Source: Thermodesulfovibrio sp. (GTDB lineage: Bacteria; Nitrospirota; Thermodesulfovibrionia; Thermodesulfovibrionales; JdFR-85). Taken from it: DNA of 6,970 nt. The stretch spans positions 12,279-19,248 of the forward strand of contig JALUAR010000085.1 in the NCBI GenBank assembly GCA_027050975.1, in the 5' to 3' direction. How positions within the stretch are numbered: position 1 is the first letter of the stretch; each line of letters begins with the position of its first letter. The position numbers and the translations under genes are program-made. Of this stretch, positions 1-6,372 are shown piece by piece. The notes under the pieces were generated by a model that saw nothing but the letters and a program-made list of their open reading frames with translations, was not told the origin of the DNA and searched no databases.

Positions 1-62
1 GTCATTTACAGGGCCCTCGGTTGTAATGGATACTACATCTTCGTTAATTTGTAAGAATTTAA

Positions 63-68
63 TATAAT
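63..68 (+). promoter_or_regulatory. Possible -10 box upstream of the AhpD-like/arsS pair
   Basis: A perfect TATAAT lies about 50 nt before the first start codon in an AT-rich leader. The hexamer 17 nt upstream (TTCGTT, 40-45) matches the sigma70 -35 consensus poorly, so this is only a candidate promoter for the two-gene unit. Confidence 0.3.
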
Positions 69-119
69 AATAGAGTCTACCATCCAAAAAGAGATGAATA
101 TTTTACCAAGGAGGAACCT

Positions 120-452
120 ATGAGCGACTATTACAGAGAGGAAGACCTGGAAAGGTTCGGAGAGATAGGCAAGTACAAGCCGGAGTTGTTCAAAAAATTC
201 ATGGATTGGTATAACTCTTCACTGCAGCCTGGAGTACTTTCAAAGAGAGAGAAGGTTCTGATCGGACTTGCCGTAGCACATGCAATTCAATGTCCATACT
301 GTATTGATGCGTATACAAAGAGCTGTCTTGAGGAGGGAATGAGCCTGGAGCATATTACAGAGGCGGTGCATGTAGCTTCGGCTATAAAAGGAGGGGCCAC
401 ATTGATTCATGCCATTCAGGCCCATAATGTTGTAGACAAGATGTCAATTTGA
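120..452 (+). CDS. AhpD-like (carboxymuconolactone decarboxylase family) protein of the ArsS-associated type
   Basis: A 110-residue single-domain protein of the AhpD/CMD fold. The core reads KREKVLIGLAVA (43-54) followed by the redox pair CPYC at Cys58 and Cys61, a third Cys at 69, and a helix ending GGATLIHA (91-98). The two His residues that accompany the CxxC pair in classical AhpD are Tyr60 and Tyr65 here. It may therefore be a thiol redox or peroxidase-like protein with altered chemistry. Proteins of this type with a CPYCIDAYT core are commonly encoded beside ArsS and are named arsenosugar biosynthesis-associated peroxidase-like proteins; that role is by association, not by demonstrated reaction. 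A strong AAGGAGG at 108-114, 5 nt before the ATG, fixes the start. It ends in TGA, the only gene here whose TGA I read as a true stop, and arsS follows after 43 nt, probably on one transcript. Confidence 0.88.
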   Translation: MSDYYREEDLERFGEIGKYKPELFKKFMDWYNSSLQPGVLSKREKVLIGLAVAHAIQCPYCIDAYTKSCLEEGMSLEHITEAVHVASAIKGGATLIHAIQAHNVVDKMSI

Positions 453-495
453 GAGAGGTGATAGGTGGAGGGTAATGGGTGAGAAGGAGAGGGAA

Positions 496-1449
496 ATGAC
501 ATCTTTTAAGCAGAAATTAATTGAAAACGGGATTTCCCCTCTCAGGGCCAAGGGAATAGATATTCTCCAGGTAAATCTTGGCTACAGATGTAATATGTCC
601 TGCAAGCACTGTCATATCCAGGCAGGTCCCTCGAGGGAAGAGATGATGGAAAGAGAGACGGTTGAGATAGTCCTGAGGGTGCTTACAGACAATGACATTA
701 AAACCCTTGACATTACAGGCGGTGCTCCGGAACTGAATCCTCACTTCAGATATCTTGTAAAGGCTGCCAGAGATGCAGAAAGGCATGTAATTGTCAGGTC
801 CAATCTCACAATATTCTTTGAAGAAGGCATGGATGACCTTCCAGAGTTTTATACCAGCCAGAAGGTGGAGGTGATAGCCTCCCTGCCTTACTATATTGAA
901 GATAATGTAGACAGGGTAAGAGGTGGAGGTACATTCCAGAAATCCATAGAGGCATTAAAGAGGCTTAATGAACTCGGCTATGGCAGAGACAATGGCCTCC
1001 CCCTTAATCTCGTCTTTAACCCTCAGGGAGCCTTTCTGCCACCAGCCCAGGATTGCCTTGAAAAGGATTACAAGCGAGAGCTTGCCCAGCTATATGGAGT
1101 TGAATTTAATAAGCTCTATGTCTTTACAAATATGCCAATTGGCAGGTTCAGGGATTTTCTCCTCAGAAGCAGGAATTTTGAGAAATATATTGAAAGACTC
1201 ATCTCGGCCTTCAATCCGGCGACGGTTGATGGTATCATGTGCAGATACCTGATCAGCGTTGGCTGGGATGGCAGGCTCTATGACTGTGATTTTAACCAGG
1301 TGATTGGTCTTGGCATAGTGGAGGGATATCCACAACATATTAAAGATTTTGATTTATCTTCTCTATCTGAGAGGGAGATTGCAGTGGATGTCCACTGCTT
1401 TGGCTGCACTGCAGGACAGGGCTCAACGTGAGTTGGGGTTATTAATTAG
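496..1449 (+). CDS. arsS: ArsS-like radical SAM selenoprotein (arsenosugar biosynthesis), with TGA at 1429-1431 read as Sec
   Basis: Radical SAM enzyme of the ArsS family, which is linked to adenosylation of methylated arsenic on the way to arsenosugars (family knowledge). The 4Fe-4S/SAM motif CNMSCKHC has Cys32, Cys36 and Cys39, followed by AGPSR and a GGEP-like TGGAPE (74-79). The C-terminal Cys-rich region shows Cys249, Cys264, Cys301 and Cys304, ending CFGCTAGQGST at 311. The next codon is TGA. Family members have Cys or Sec here, followed closely by Gly, and read-through gives Sec312-V-G-V-I-N then TAG, 317 residues in all. A SECIS-like hairpin overlaps the TAG. Conventional calling would stop at 1431. 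I chose ATG 496 because AAGGAG at 484-489 sits 6 nt upstream and homologues begin near here; the ATG at 475 has its GGAGGG only 2 nt away and would add 7 residues. It follows the AhpD-like gene in an apparent operon. The fold call is secure; the Sec reading is strong but unproven. Confidence 0.87.
1429..1431 (+). other. Proposed selenocysteine codon (TGA) in arsS, Sec312
   Basis: The TGA directly follows CTAGQGST. In ArsS proteins the conserved tail has a Cys or Sec after the Gly-Ser-Ser/Thr and then a Gly. The readable tail Sec-Val-Gly restores that pattern, and an in-frame TAG follows five codons later. Confidence 0.83.
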
Positions 1450-1465
1450 CAGGCGGTCTGCCTGC
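1449..1465 (+). promoter_or_regulatory. SECIS-like stem-loop for arsS Sec insertion
   Basis: A perfect 6-bp stem, GCAGGC (1449-1454) with GCCTGC (1460-1465), closes a 5-nt loop GGTCT (1455-1459). The loop begins 24 nt after the TGA, inside the range usual for bacterial SECIS elements, and starts with G. The GGUCU loop resembles the apical loop of the E. coli fdhF SECIS as I remember it. A weak lower extension (T1446-A1468, T1447-G1467) flanks an A-A mismatch. The element overlaps the TAG stop at 1447-1449, so most of it lies in the 3' untranslated region. There is no following T-run, which argues against a terminator. Confidence 0.75.
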
Positions 1466-1542
1466 AGAGGTTTTACCAAGAAATCCTGGAAATCTTTCCT
1501 GTAGCATGTCAGATTAAAAACAACTGCTTGTACCAGTTTGTT

Positions 1543-1548
1543 TATAAT
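1543..1548 (+). promoter_or_regulatory. Possible -10 box upstream of tlyA
   Basis: A perfect TATAAT occurs 58 nt before the tlyA ATG in the 156-nt gap after arsS. No convincing -35 hexamer sits 16-18 nt upstream, so the promoter call is weak. The rest of this gap holds the SECIS hairpin and an imperfect AT-rich inverted repeat (1518-1543). Confidence 0.27.
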
Positions 1549-1605
1549 GACAGAATTGGTTCAGATCTCCATTAATACAATGGTACTATATTTGTGGTAT
1601 CTATT

Positions 1606-2337
1606 ATGAAAAAAGAACGTCTTGATAAGGTGCTTGTAAGTAGAGGGTTTGTAAAGAGTAGGGATAGGGCTAAGGCCTTAATAATGGAGGGAAAGGTTCT
1701 GGTCAATGGCGCTACTGTCACAAAGGCAGGAACACTCATTGATACCAATTCCGAAATAATACTAAAGGGGGAGGATATCCCCTATGTAAGCAGGGGTGGA
1801 CTGAAGTTAGAGGGAGCAATCAGACATTTTAGAGTCGATGTGGAAGGCAAAACAGCAATGGATGTAGGGGCTTCCACAGGAGGGTTTACTGACTGTCTTC
1901 TAAAGCACGGTGCAAAAAGGGTTTATGCAGTAGATGTTGGTTATGGACAGCTTGCATGGAGTCTGAGAAACGACCCCAGGGTCATCCCCATTGAAAGGAC
2001 CAATATTCGTCATATCTCAGATGATGCCATTACTGAGTTGATAGACCTGGTGACGGTGGATGTCTCTTTTATTTCCCTGCTGAAGGTAATACCTCACGTG
2101 CTTCGGTTTCTTAAACCTGGTGGCGAGATTCTGGCCCTTATAAAACCACAGTTTGAGGCTGGAAAGTCAGAGGTGGACAAAGGCGGTGTAATAAAGGATG
2201 AGATAAAAAGACAAAGGATAGTCTCTTCTGTGGTTGAATCCTTAAAAGAGATGGGTCTTGAGGTGTTAGGTGTATATGAGTCTCCGGTAAAGGGTCAGAA
2301 GGGAAACGTAGAGTTTTTTGCTTATCTTAAAAGATAA
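1606..2337 (+). CDS. tlyA: TlyA family rRNA (cytidine-2'-O)-methyltransferase
   Basis: SAM-dependent 2'-O-methyltransferase of the TlyA/hemolysin A family, which methylates cytidines in 16S and/or 23S rRNA. The N-terminal S4 RNA-binding domain covers about residues 3-60 (RLDKVLVSRG, then SRDRAKALIMEGKVLVNG). It is followed by the linker VSRGGLKLEGA and an FtsJ-type fold with SAM motif DVGASTGGFTDCLL (86-99). The catalytic tetrad is intact: Lys67, Asp152, Lys180 and Glu236, almost the same numbering as in the mycobacterial enzyme. The 243-residue length is near the family norm. I prefer ATG 1606 (MKKERLDKVL) to a GTG at 1594, because homologues start within a few residues of the RLDK motif. 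No good Shine-Dalgarno sequence precedes either start, so expression may be low. The gene stands alone between arsS and the helical-repeat gene on the same strand. The old 'hemolysin' label reflects history rather than a shown toxin activity. Confidence 0.93.
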   Translation: MKKERLDKVLVSRGFVKSRDRAKALIMEGKVLVNGATVTKAGTLIDTNSEIILKGEDIPYVSRGGLKLEGAIRHFRVDVEGKTAMDVGASTGGFTDCLLKHGAKRVYAVDVGYGQLAWSLRNDPRVIPIERTNIRHISDDAITELIDLVTVDVSFISLLKVIPHVLRFLKPGGEILALIKPQFEAGKSEVDKGGVIKDEIKRQRIVSSVVESLKEMGLEVLGVYESPVKGQKGNVEFFAYLKR

Positions 2338-2401
2338 GAGATTCCCATCTTCATCTCCACGTCAGTTAAATAATCCATCAGCAGAATTATACGATTTTAT
2401 G

Positions 2402-2407
2402 TATAAT
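2402..2407 (+). promoter_or_regulatory. Possible -10 box upstream of the helical-repeat gene
   Basis: A perfect TATAAT lies 27 nt before the TTG start, leaving room for a short leader that contains the AAGGAG ribosome-binding site. No recognisable -35 is present (CAGCAG at the 17-nt position). It could drive the two-gene unit with the decarboxylase. Confidence 0.3.
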
Positions 2408-2434
2408 AGATAAGCACTTAAAGGAGACAGTAAC

Positions 2435-3124
2435 TTGGCAGCAGAACAGCTTATAGGTCTTGACCTTTCAATTGCCTCGGAAGAGGTGATAAGACTGCTT
2501 CTTGATGACCCTCCTGACTCGGGGATCTTTGAAGAGATCTTTCGGGCCAACCGTCACAGGCCCGAAGTCCTCAAGGTTCTTCACCAGCACAAAGCCACTC
2601 CCGGAGAGATCAGGAAAGAGGTTTCTCTCTCATTGAACCTGCCTGTCGTGGCAGAAACGGATCTGGTTGAAGCGGTAGAGGAAGAAGAGGCTGAAGAGGC
2701 CATTTTACAGAAACCAGAAAAGTTGCTCCAGCGGGTTCAAAGACTTACTATAGGTGAAAAAATCCAGCTTGCCCTGCGGGGAGGAAAAGAGATAAGAAAC
2801 ATACTTATAAGGGACCCTAATAAGGAGGTTGTTCTCAAGGTTCTGGAGAATCCAAAGCTTACCGAGAGTGAGGTTGAGGCTATTGCCCGTAACCCCTCTG
2901 CACCGGAAGAGGCCCTCAGATATATATCAAAAAAGAGAGACTGGATAAGGCGTTACAGCGTGATTCTCTCTCTTGTCTCAAACCCCAAGACACCACCCGG
3001 GGTCTCCATGCCTTTTATAGCAAGACTCCGGACCCAGGATCTTGTAATCCTGGAAAAGAGCAAGAATATCCCTGAGGCAGTCAGGAATGCAATCAAGAGA
3101 TATTTACGACTTAGGAAGAAATAG
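2435..3124 (+). CDS. Conserved-looking hypothetical protein with helical repeats (LRV/HEAT-like)
   Basis: A 229-residue protein I cannot assign a function. It has no signal peptide or membrane segment, so it is probably cytoplasmic. It is rich in Leu, Glu, Arg and Lys, with a strongly acidic patch (VEEEEAEEA, 81-89) separating an N-terminal helical part from a C-terminal array. In the array short units recur around an Asn-Pro: ENP (138-140), RNP (152-154) and SNP (182-184). Each is followed by a helix, as in APEEALRYI and TPPGVSMPFI. This resembles leucine-rich-repeat-variant or HEAT-type helical repeats, which usually act as protein-binding scaffolds. The start is a TTG, chosen because AAGGAG (2421-2426) is 8 nt upstream and no ATG fits. 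The decarboxylase starts 1 nt after the stop, so the two are probably translationally coupled, but this does not reveal its role. Confidence 0.78.
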   Translation: MAAEQLIGLDLSIASEEVIRLLLDDPPDSGIFEEIFRANRHRPEVLKVLHQHKATPGEIRKEVSLSLNLPVVAETDLVEAVEEEEAEEAILQKPEKLLQRVQRLTIGEKIQLALRGGKEIRNILIRDPNKEVVLKVLENPKLTESEVEAIARNPSAPEEALRYISKKRDWIRRYSVILSLVSNPKTPPGVSMPFIARLRTQDLVILEKSKNIPEAVRNAIKRYLRLRKK

Positions 3125-3125
3125 T

Positions 3126-4253
3126 ATGAGACCGTCATTCATAAAACAGTCCACCTGGGATAAGGTACTGAATTTCCTTGCAACCAGTAAGGAGATGACA
3201 CCTTTTCTCCTTATTGATTCGGAAGTTGTGAAGGAAAAGGTCGAACTCATTGGAAAGAGGATTGAGAAGGCAAAGGTCTTTTATGCAGTCAAGGCCCACC
3301 CGGATATTGAGGTTGTAAGGCTAATCAATAACCTTGGTCTGAATTTCGAGATCGCCTCTGAAGGAGAACTCAAACTGATGAGGATGCTTAATGTCTCTGC
3401 CGAGAGGATAATCTCCAGCAATCCCGTAAAGAGTCCGCACTTCATACAGGAGGCTGTCTCCTATGGTGTGAACCTCTTTGCCTTTGATTCTGCCACAGAG
3501 GTGGACAAGCTCTCCTCACTGGCTTCGGGTTGTAATGTTTATGTCAGGCTCTCGGTACCAAACGAAGGGAGTGACTGGCCTTTAAGTAAAAAGTTTGGCG
3601 TTGAGCCTGACGCAGCCATCGAACTTCTGCTTTATGCACGGGACAAAGGCTTGAATCCAGTTGGAATAACCTTTCATGTAGGTTCACAATGTAAGAACAT
3701 CTATAACTGGAGCACAGCGATTTACAAGGTGGTTGCTCTCTGGGAGAAGGCTCAAAAGGAGGGGCTAAAACTCAGGATACTGAATATTGGAGGTGGATAC
3801 CCAATAAGATATACAAAAGAGGTTATAGATATCCCGGCTATTGAAGAGATGATTAACAGGGTACTGAAGAAGAACTTCCCCGAGATGCCTGAGATCCATA
3901 TAGAACCAGGAAGGGCTGTCATAGGAGATGCAGGTATATTTGTTACATCTGTAATCGGAAAGGCAACGAGAGGCGATGAGAACTGGCTTTATATAGACGC
4001 CGGTGTCTTCAACGGACTGATGGAAAGCATAGGAGGTATTAAGTATACATATGTTGTAGGAAGCAGAGCAGCAAAGAAGAGGTGGATTCTGGCTGGTCCA
4101 AGCTGTGACAGCTTTGATGTGATAGACAGGGAGGTTCTTTTACCTGAACCGGTGGTAGGAGACCATCTCCTTATACTTTCGGCAGGTGCCTATACAATCT
4201 CCTATGCCTCTGAATTCAATGGTTTTCCAATTCCGAAGACAATACTGATATAA
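3126..4253 (+). CDS. Type III PLP-dependent decarboxylase, ornithine/lysine decarboxylase type
   Basis: Alanine racemase-fold decarboxylase (375 residues, normal length) that most likely makes putrescine from ornithine or cadaverine from lysine. The N-terminal barrel carries the PLP Schiff-base lysine Lys56 in FYAVKAHP. Further PLP-site motifs are HVGSQC (His184), the phosphate-binding loop GGG (222-224) and EPGR (260-263). The C-terminal domain has the substrate-site GPSCDSFD (Cys327, Asp328) and GAYT with Tyr356, then SEFNGFP. CDSxD rather than CESGD argues against diaminopimelate decarboxylase and for the Orn/Lys group; sequence alone does not separate ornithine from lysine preference. ATG 3126 is chosen because AGGAAG (3113-3118) lies 7 nt upstream. 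An ATG at 3087 inside the previous gene has no ribosome-binding site. The gene is coupled to the upstream helical-repeat gene, and its stop lies 4 nt from the stop of the convergent O-methyltransferase. Confidence 0.9.
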   Translation: MRPSFIKQSTWDKVLNFLATSKEMTPFLLIDSEVVKEKVELIGKRIEKAKVFYAVKAHPDIEVVRLINNLGLNFEIASEGELKLMRMLNVSAERIISSNPVKSPHFIQEAVSYGVNLFAFDSATEVDKLSSLASGCNVYVRLSVPNEGSDWPLSKKFGVEPDAAIELLLYARDKGLNPVGITFHVGSQCKNIYNWSTAIYKVVALWEKAQKEGLKLRILNIGGGYPIRYTKEVIDIPAIEEMINRVLKKNFPEMPEIHIEPGRAVIGDAGIFVTSVIGKATRGDENWLYIDAGVFNGLMESIGGIKYTYVVGSRAAKKRWILAGPSCDSFDVIDREVLLPEPVVGDHLLILSAGAYTISYASEFNGFPIPKTILI

Positions 4254-4257
4254 CTCC

Positions 4258-4893
4258 CTATCTTTTTCGTATTACATACAGACCATCACGAACTGTTAGC
4301 ATAAGCTTCTCCACCCTGTCATCCCTTCTGACAAGGTCATTAAACTCGGCAATTGCGCGGCTGTCATCATCAGAAGGATTAAGTACCCTTCCGCTCCACA
4401 GGACATTATCCACAACTACCAACCCTCCCCTTCTGAGCAGCCTCAGACTCTCTTCATAGTAGGCAGCATATGAGCCCTTGTCCGCATCAATGAAAACAAA
4501 GTCAAAACTCTCCCCCTCAAGTGAACGAAGCGTTTCCAGGGCAGGCTCCATTTTAAGCTTTATCTTCTTACCATGGGAGGATCGGGCAAAAAAGCTCCTT
4601 GCAATGGCTGCATGCTCCTCTGAGATCTCACAGGTGATAAGTATTCCATCTTCCGGAAGGGCCTCAGCCATCATCAAAGAGCCGTAACCGGTAAATGTTC
4701 CGATCTCAATCGCCCTTCTGGCATGTGACAACCTGATTAGAAGCTGAAGAAATCTGCCCAGTACAGGGCCGGTAAGCATCCGGGGGATGGTAGTTCTTTC
4801 GTATGTCTCTTTTTCAAGTTCTTCAAGAAGCGGAGACGGTGGCTCTGTATGCCTCCTCACATAATCTTCGATATCATCAGGAATGATGTACAT
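4258..4893 (-). CDS. Class I SAM-dependent O-methyltransferase (CCoAOMT/YrrM-like family)
   Basis: A 211-residue small-molecule or tRNA-modification type methyltransferase of the Methyltransf_3 (caffeoyl-CoA O-methyltransferase-like) family. It shows the family order: a helical N-terminus with SPLLEELEKET (20-30), SAM motif I AIEIGTFTGYGSLMMA (61-76), an acidic ribose ligand in ITCEISEEH (86-94), and metal-binding residues in FIDADKGSY (Asp136) and VVVDNVLWSG (Asp162, Asn163). The C-terminal strand is LTVRDGLYVIRK. In Firmicutes a related protein (TrmR/YrrM) methylates tRNA uridine-34 derivatives; others act on catechols. The substrate here is unknown. It lies 36 nt downstream of rtcB on the same strand and is probably the last gene of the archease-rtcB operon, but its ribosome-binding site is weak (AAAGAG abutting the ATG). 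Its 3' end nearly meets the convergent decarboxylase gene. Confidence 0.88.
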   Translation of the reverse strand: MYIIPDDIEDYVRRHTEPPSPLLEELEKETYERTTIPRMLTGPVLGRFLQLLIRLSHARRAIEIGTFTGYGSLMMAEALPEDGILITCEISEEHAAIARSFFARSSHGKKIKLKMEPALETLRSLEGESFDFVFIDADKGSYAAYYEESLRLLRRGGLVVVDNVLWSGRVLNPSDDDSRAIAEFNDLVRRDDRVEKLMLTVRDGLYVIRKR

Positions 4894-4929
4894 TCTCTTT
4901 AATGCATGACTTAACTATATCCCAGATAA

Positions 4930-6372
4930 CTATCCCTTCACAACCCCCATTGGCCTCAGTTTTGCTACTTTCTTTGAGATTCCGGCCCTGTGAACCACAT
5001 CCACAACGTTGGTAATATCCTTGTATGCCTCTGACATCTCTTCGGCTAGAGTCCTCTTACCAGTGCTTTTCACCATTATGCCGGCATCCTCCATCTCGCG
5101 CCATATCGCTCTCCCCTTTGCCCTCTTGATTGCCTGATGTCTGGAAAGCACACGGCCTGCTCCGTGACAGGTGGAGCCAAAGGTCTCAGCCATCGCCTTT
5201 TCGGTGCCTATAAGTACAAAAGAGGCCCTTCCCATATCTCCCGGAATCAGAACGGGCTGTCCGATATTTTTATAAGCCTCGGGCAGTTCCGGATGTCCTG
5301 GCGGAAAAGCCCTCGTAGCACCTTTTCTGTGTACCACCAGGATCATTCTTTTTCCGTTCACTGTATGCTCTTCCACCTTTGCAATATTATGGGCAACATC
5401 ATAGACCAGGCTCAGTCCCAGCTGTCCCGGAGAGATCTTCAATGCCTTCATAATGGCCTCTCTTGTCCAGTGCATTATGCATTGACGGTTTGCCCAGGCG
5501 TAGTTAGCCGCTGCCTTCATTGCTGCCATGTAATCCTGCGCCTCGGGTGAGTTGAATGGTGCACAGGCAAGCTCTCTGTCAGGCAGTTTTATTTCGTACT
5601 TTCTGGCTGCCTTCTCCATAACCTCAAGATAATCGGTACAGACCTGGTGTCCGAACCCCCTTGAGCCAGTATGAATCATGATTGTTACCTGATCGGGAAA
5701 GAGACCGAGGGCATCAGCCGCCTCCCGGTCGTATATCTCCTGTACATATTGGATTTCGAGAAAATGATTTCCTGAACCAAGAGTTCCCTGCTGTGCCTTT
5801 CCCCGTTCAATGGCCTTATCAGAGATAAGGGAGGGATCTGCTCCCTCAATCATACCACCTGATTCTGTGTGCTCAAGATCCTCTGGCTCTCCATACCCCT
5901 CCTCAACAGCCCATCTGGCACCCTTTCTCAGGAGTCGCTTTTCATCCTCTTTGGTAAGTCTGAGTTTGCCCTTGGAGCCTACTCCGGCAGGAATCTCTCT
6001 GTAAAGGACCTCCACGAGGTCCTTCATCCTGGGAAGCACCTCTTCTCTGGTGAGGTTGCTCCTCAGGAGACGTACACCTCAATTGATGTCGTATCCTACT
6101 CCACCTGGTGAAACAATACCTTCGTTGATATCAAAGGCTGCTACCCCGCCAATTGAAAAACCATAGCCTGTATGGATATCAGGCATGGCTAGCGAAGCCT
6201 TTACAATGCCGGGCAGGGTGGCAACATTTGCTACCTGTTTTACCGCGCCTTCCTCAAGGAACTCTTCCAGTCCCCTGTCGACAAAGATGAGCCCCTTTAC
6301 CCTCATTCCATCGACAAATCCGATGGGAATCTCTATTGTATTCTCATCAATCCTCTTTGTACCTTCAATCAT
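4930..6372 (-). CDS. rtcB: RNA ligase RtcB with selenocysteine at the metal-binding Cys position (TGA at 6081-6079)
   Basis: GTP-dependent 3'-phosphate/5'-OH RNA ligase (tRNA splicing and RNA repair). Standard calling would break it into residues 1-97 and a fragment starting at Val112. Read through TGA, it is 480 residues, the usual size. Active-site residues are all present: Asp95 and Sec98 (GGVGYDIN-U-GVRLL), Asn202/His203 (GSGNHFLE), His234 (IHTGSRG), His328 (DVAHN), and the guanylylated His403 (STCHGAGR). The C-terminus PMGVVKG matches the conserved family end. Numbering agrees with the Pyrococcus horikoshii enzyme (Asp95, Cys98, Asn202, His203, His234) until a one-residue offset. The frame is uninterrupted except at this one codon. 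A SECIS-like hairpin follows the TGA. The start is ATG 6372, because GGAGG (6385-6381) lies 8 nt upstream; the GTG at 6381 overlaps that site. It lies 14 nt downstream of archease, its activation factor. The alternative is a nonsense mutation from TGT or TGC, which the preserved frame and hairpin make less likely. Confidence 0.88.
6004..6024 (-). repeat. Perfect 9-bp inverted repeat inside rtcB
   Basis: AAGGACCTC (6004-6012) and GAGGTCCTT (6016-6024) are exact complements around a 3-nt loop (GUG in the mRNA). It lies 55-75 nt after the rtcB TGA and encodes KDLVEVL. That is too far for a classical bacterial SECIS position, but it is the strongest short hairpin in this part of the message. Confidence 0.6.
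6044..6070 (-). promoter_or_regulatory. SECIS-like stem-loop for rtcB Sec insertion
   Basis: In the mRNA, UCUC (6070-6067) pairs with GAGA (6047-6044). After a 1x3 internal loop, UGAGG (6065-6061) pairs with CCUCA (6055-6051), closing a 5-nt loop AGCAA (6060-6056). The loop starts 19 nt after the TGA, the same spacing I count from memory for E. coli fdhF, and has G at its second position as bacterial SECIS loops usually do. It lies wholly in coding sequence (residues 101-113), so it also obeys protein constraint. The stem is modest and was folded by eye. Confidence 0.6.
6079..6081 (-). other. Proposed selenocysteine codon (TGA) in rtcB, Sec98
   Basis: The codon lies between GGVGYDIN and GVRLLRSNL. 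In RtcB this position is the invariant Cys of the DxxC metal-binding motif (Cys98 in P. horikoshii, Cys78 in E. coli). No other stop interrupts the 480-codon frame. Confidence 0.82.

Noticed and set aside
1..54. Open plus-strand frame ending in TAA at 52-54, possibly the tail of an upstream gene (…ALGCNGYYIFVNL).
   Set aside because: Seventeen codons with no recognisable family; a second frame is also open to 64, so there is no basis to choose.
450..452. TGA at the end of the AhpD-like gene as another Sec codon.
   Set aside because: Read-through adds only a few codons including another TGA before TAG. The protein is already full length, and no Cys is expected there.
475..495. Start of arsS at ATG 475.
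   Set aside because: Its GGAGGG is only 2 nt from the ATG, whereas ATG 496 has AAGGAG with a 6-nt spacer and matches the family start.
1518..1543. Imperfect inverted repeat after arsS as a Rho-independent terminator.
   Set aside because: The stem is AT-rich with a bulge and is not followed by a clean T-run.
5137..5550. Long plus-strand open frame opposite rtcB.
   Set aside because: It is antisense to conserved RtcB coding sequence, and its translation shows no recognisable family.
1429..6081. Global reassignment of TGA to an amino acid (Trp or Gly codes).
   Set aside because: No other in-frame TGA occurs in the eight genes, TGG is used normally for Trp, and both TGAs fall where homologues have Cys.
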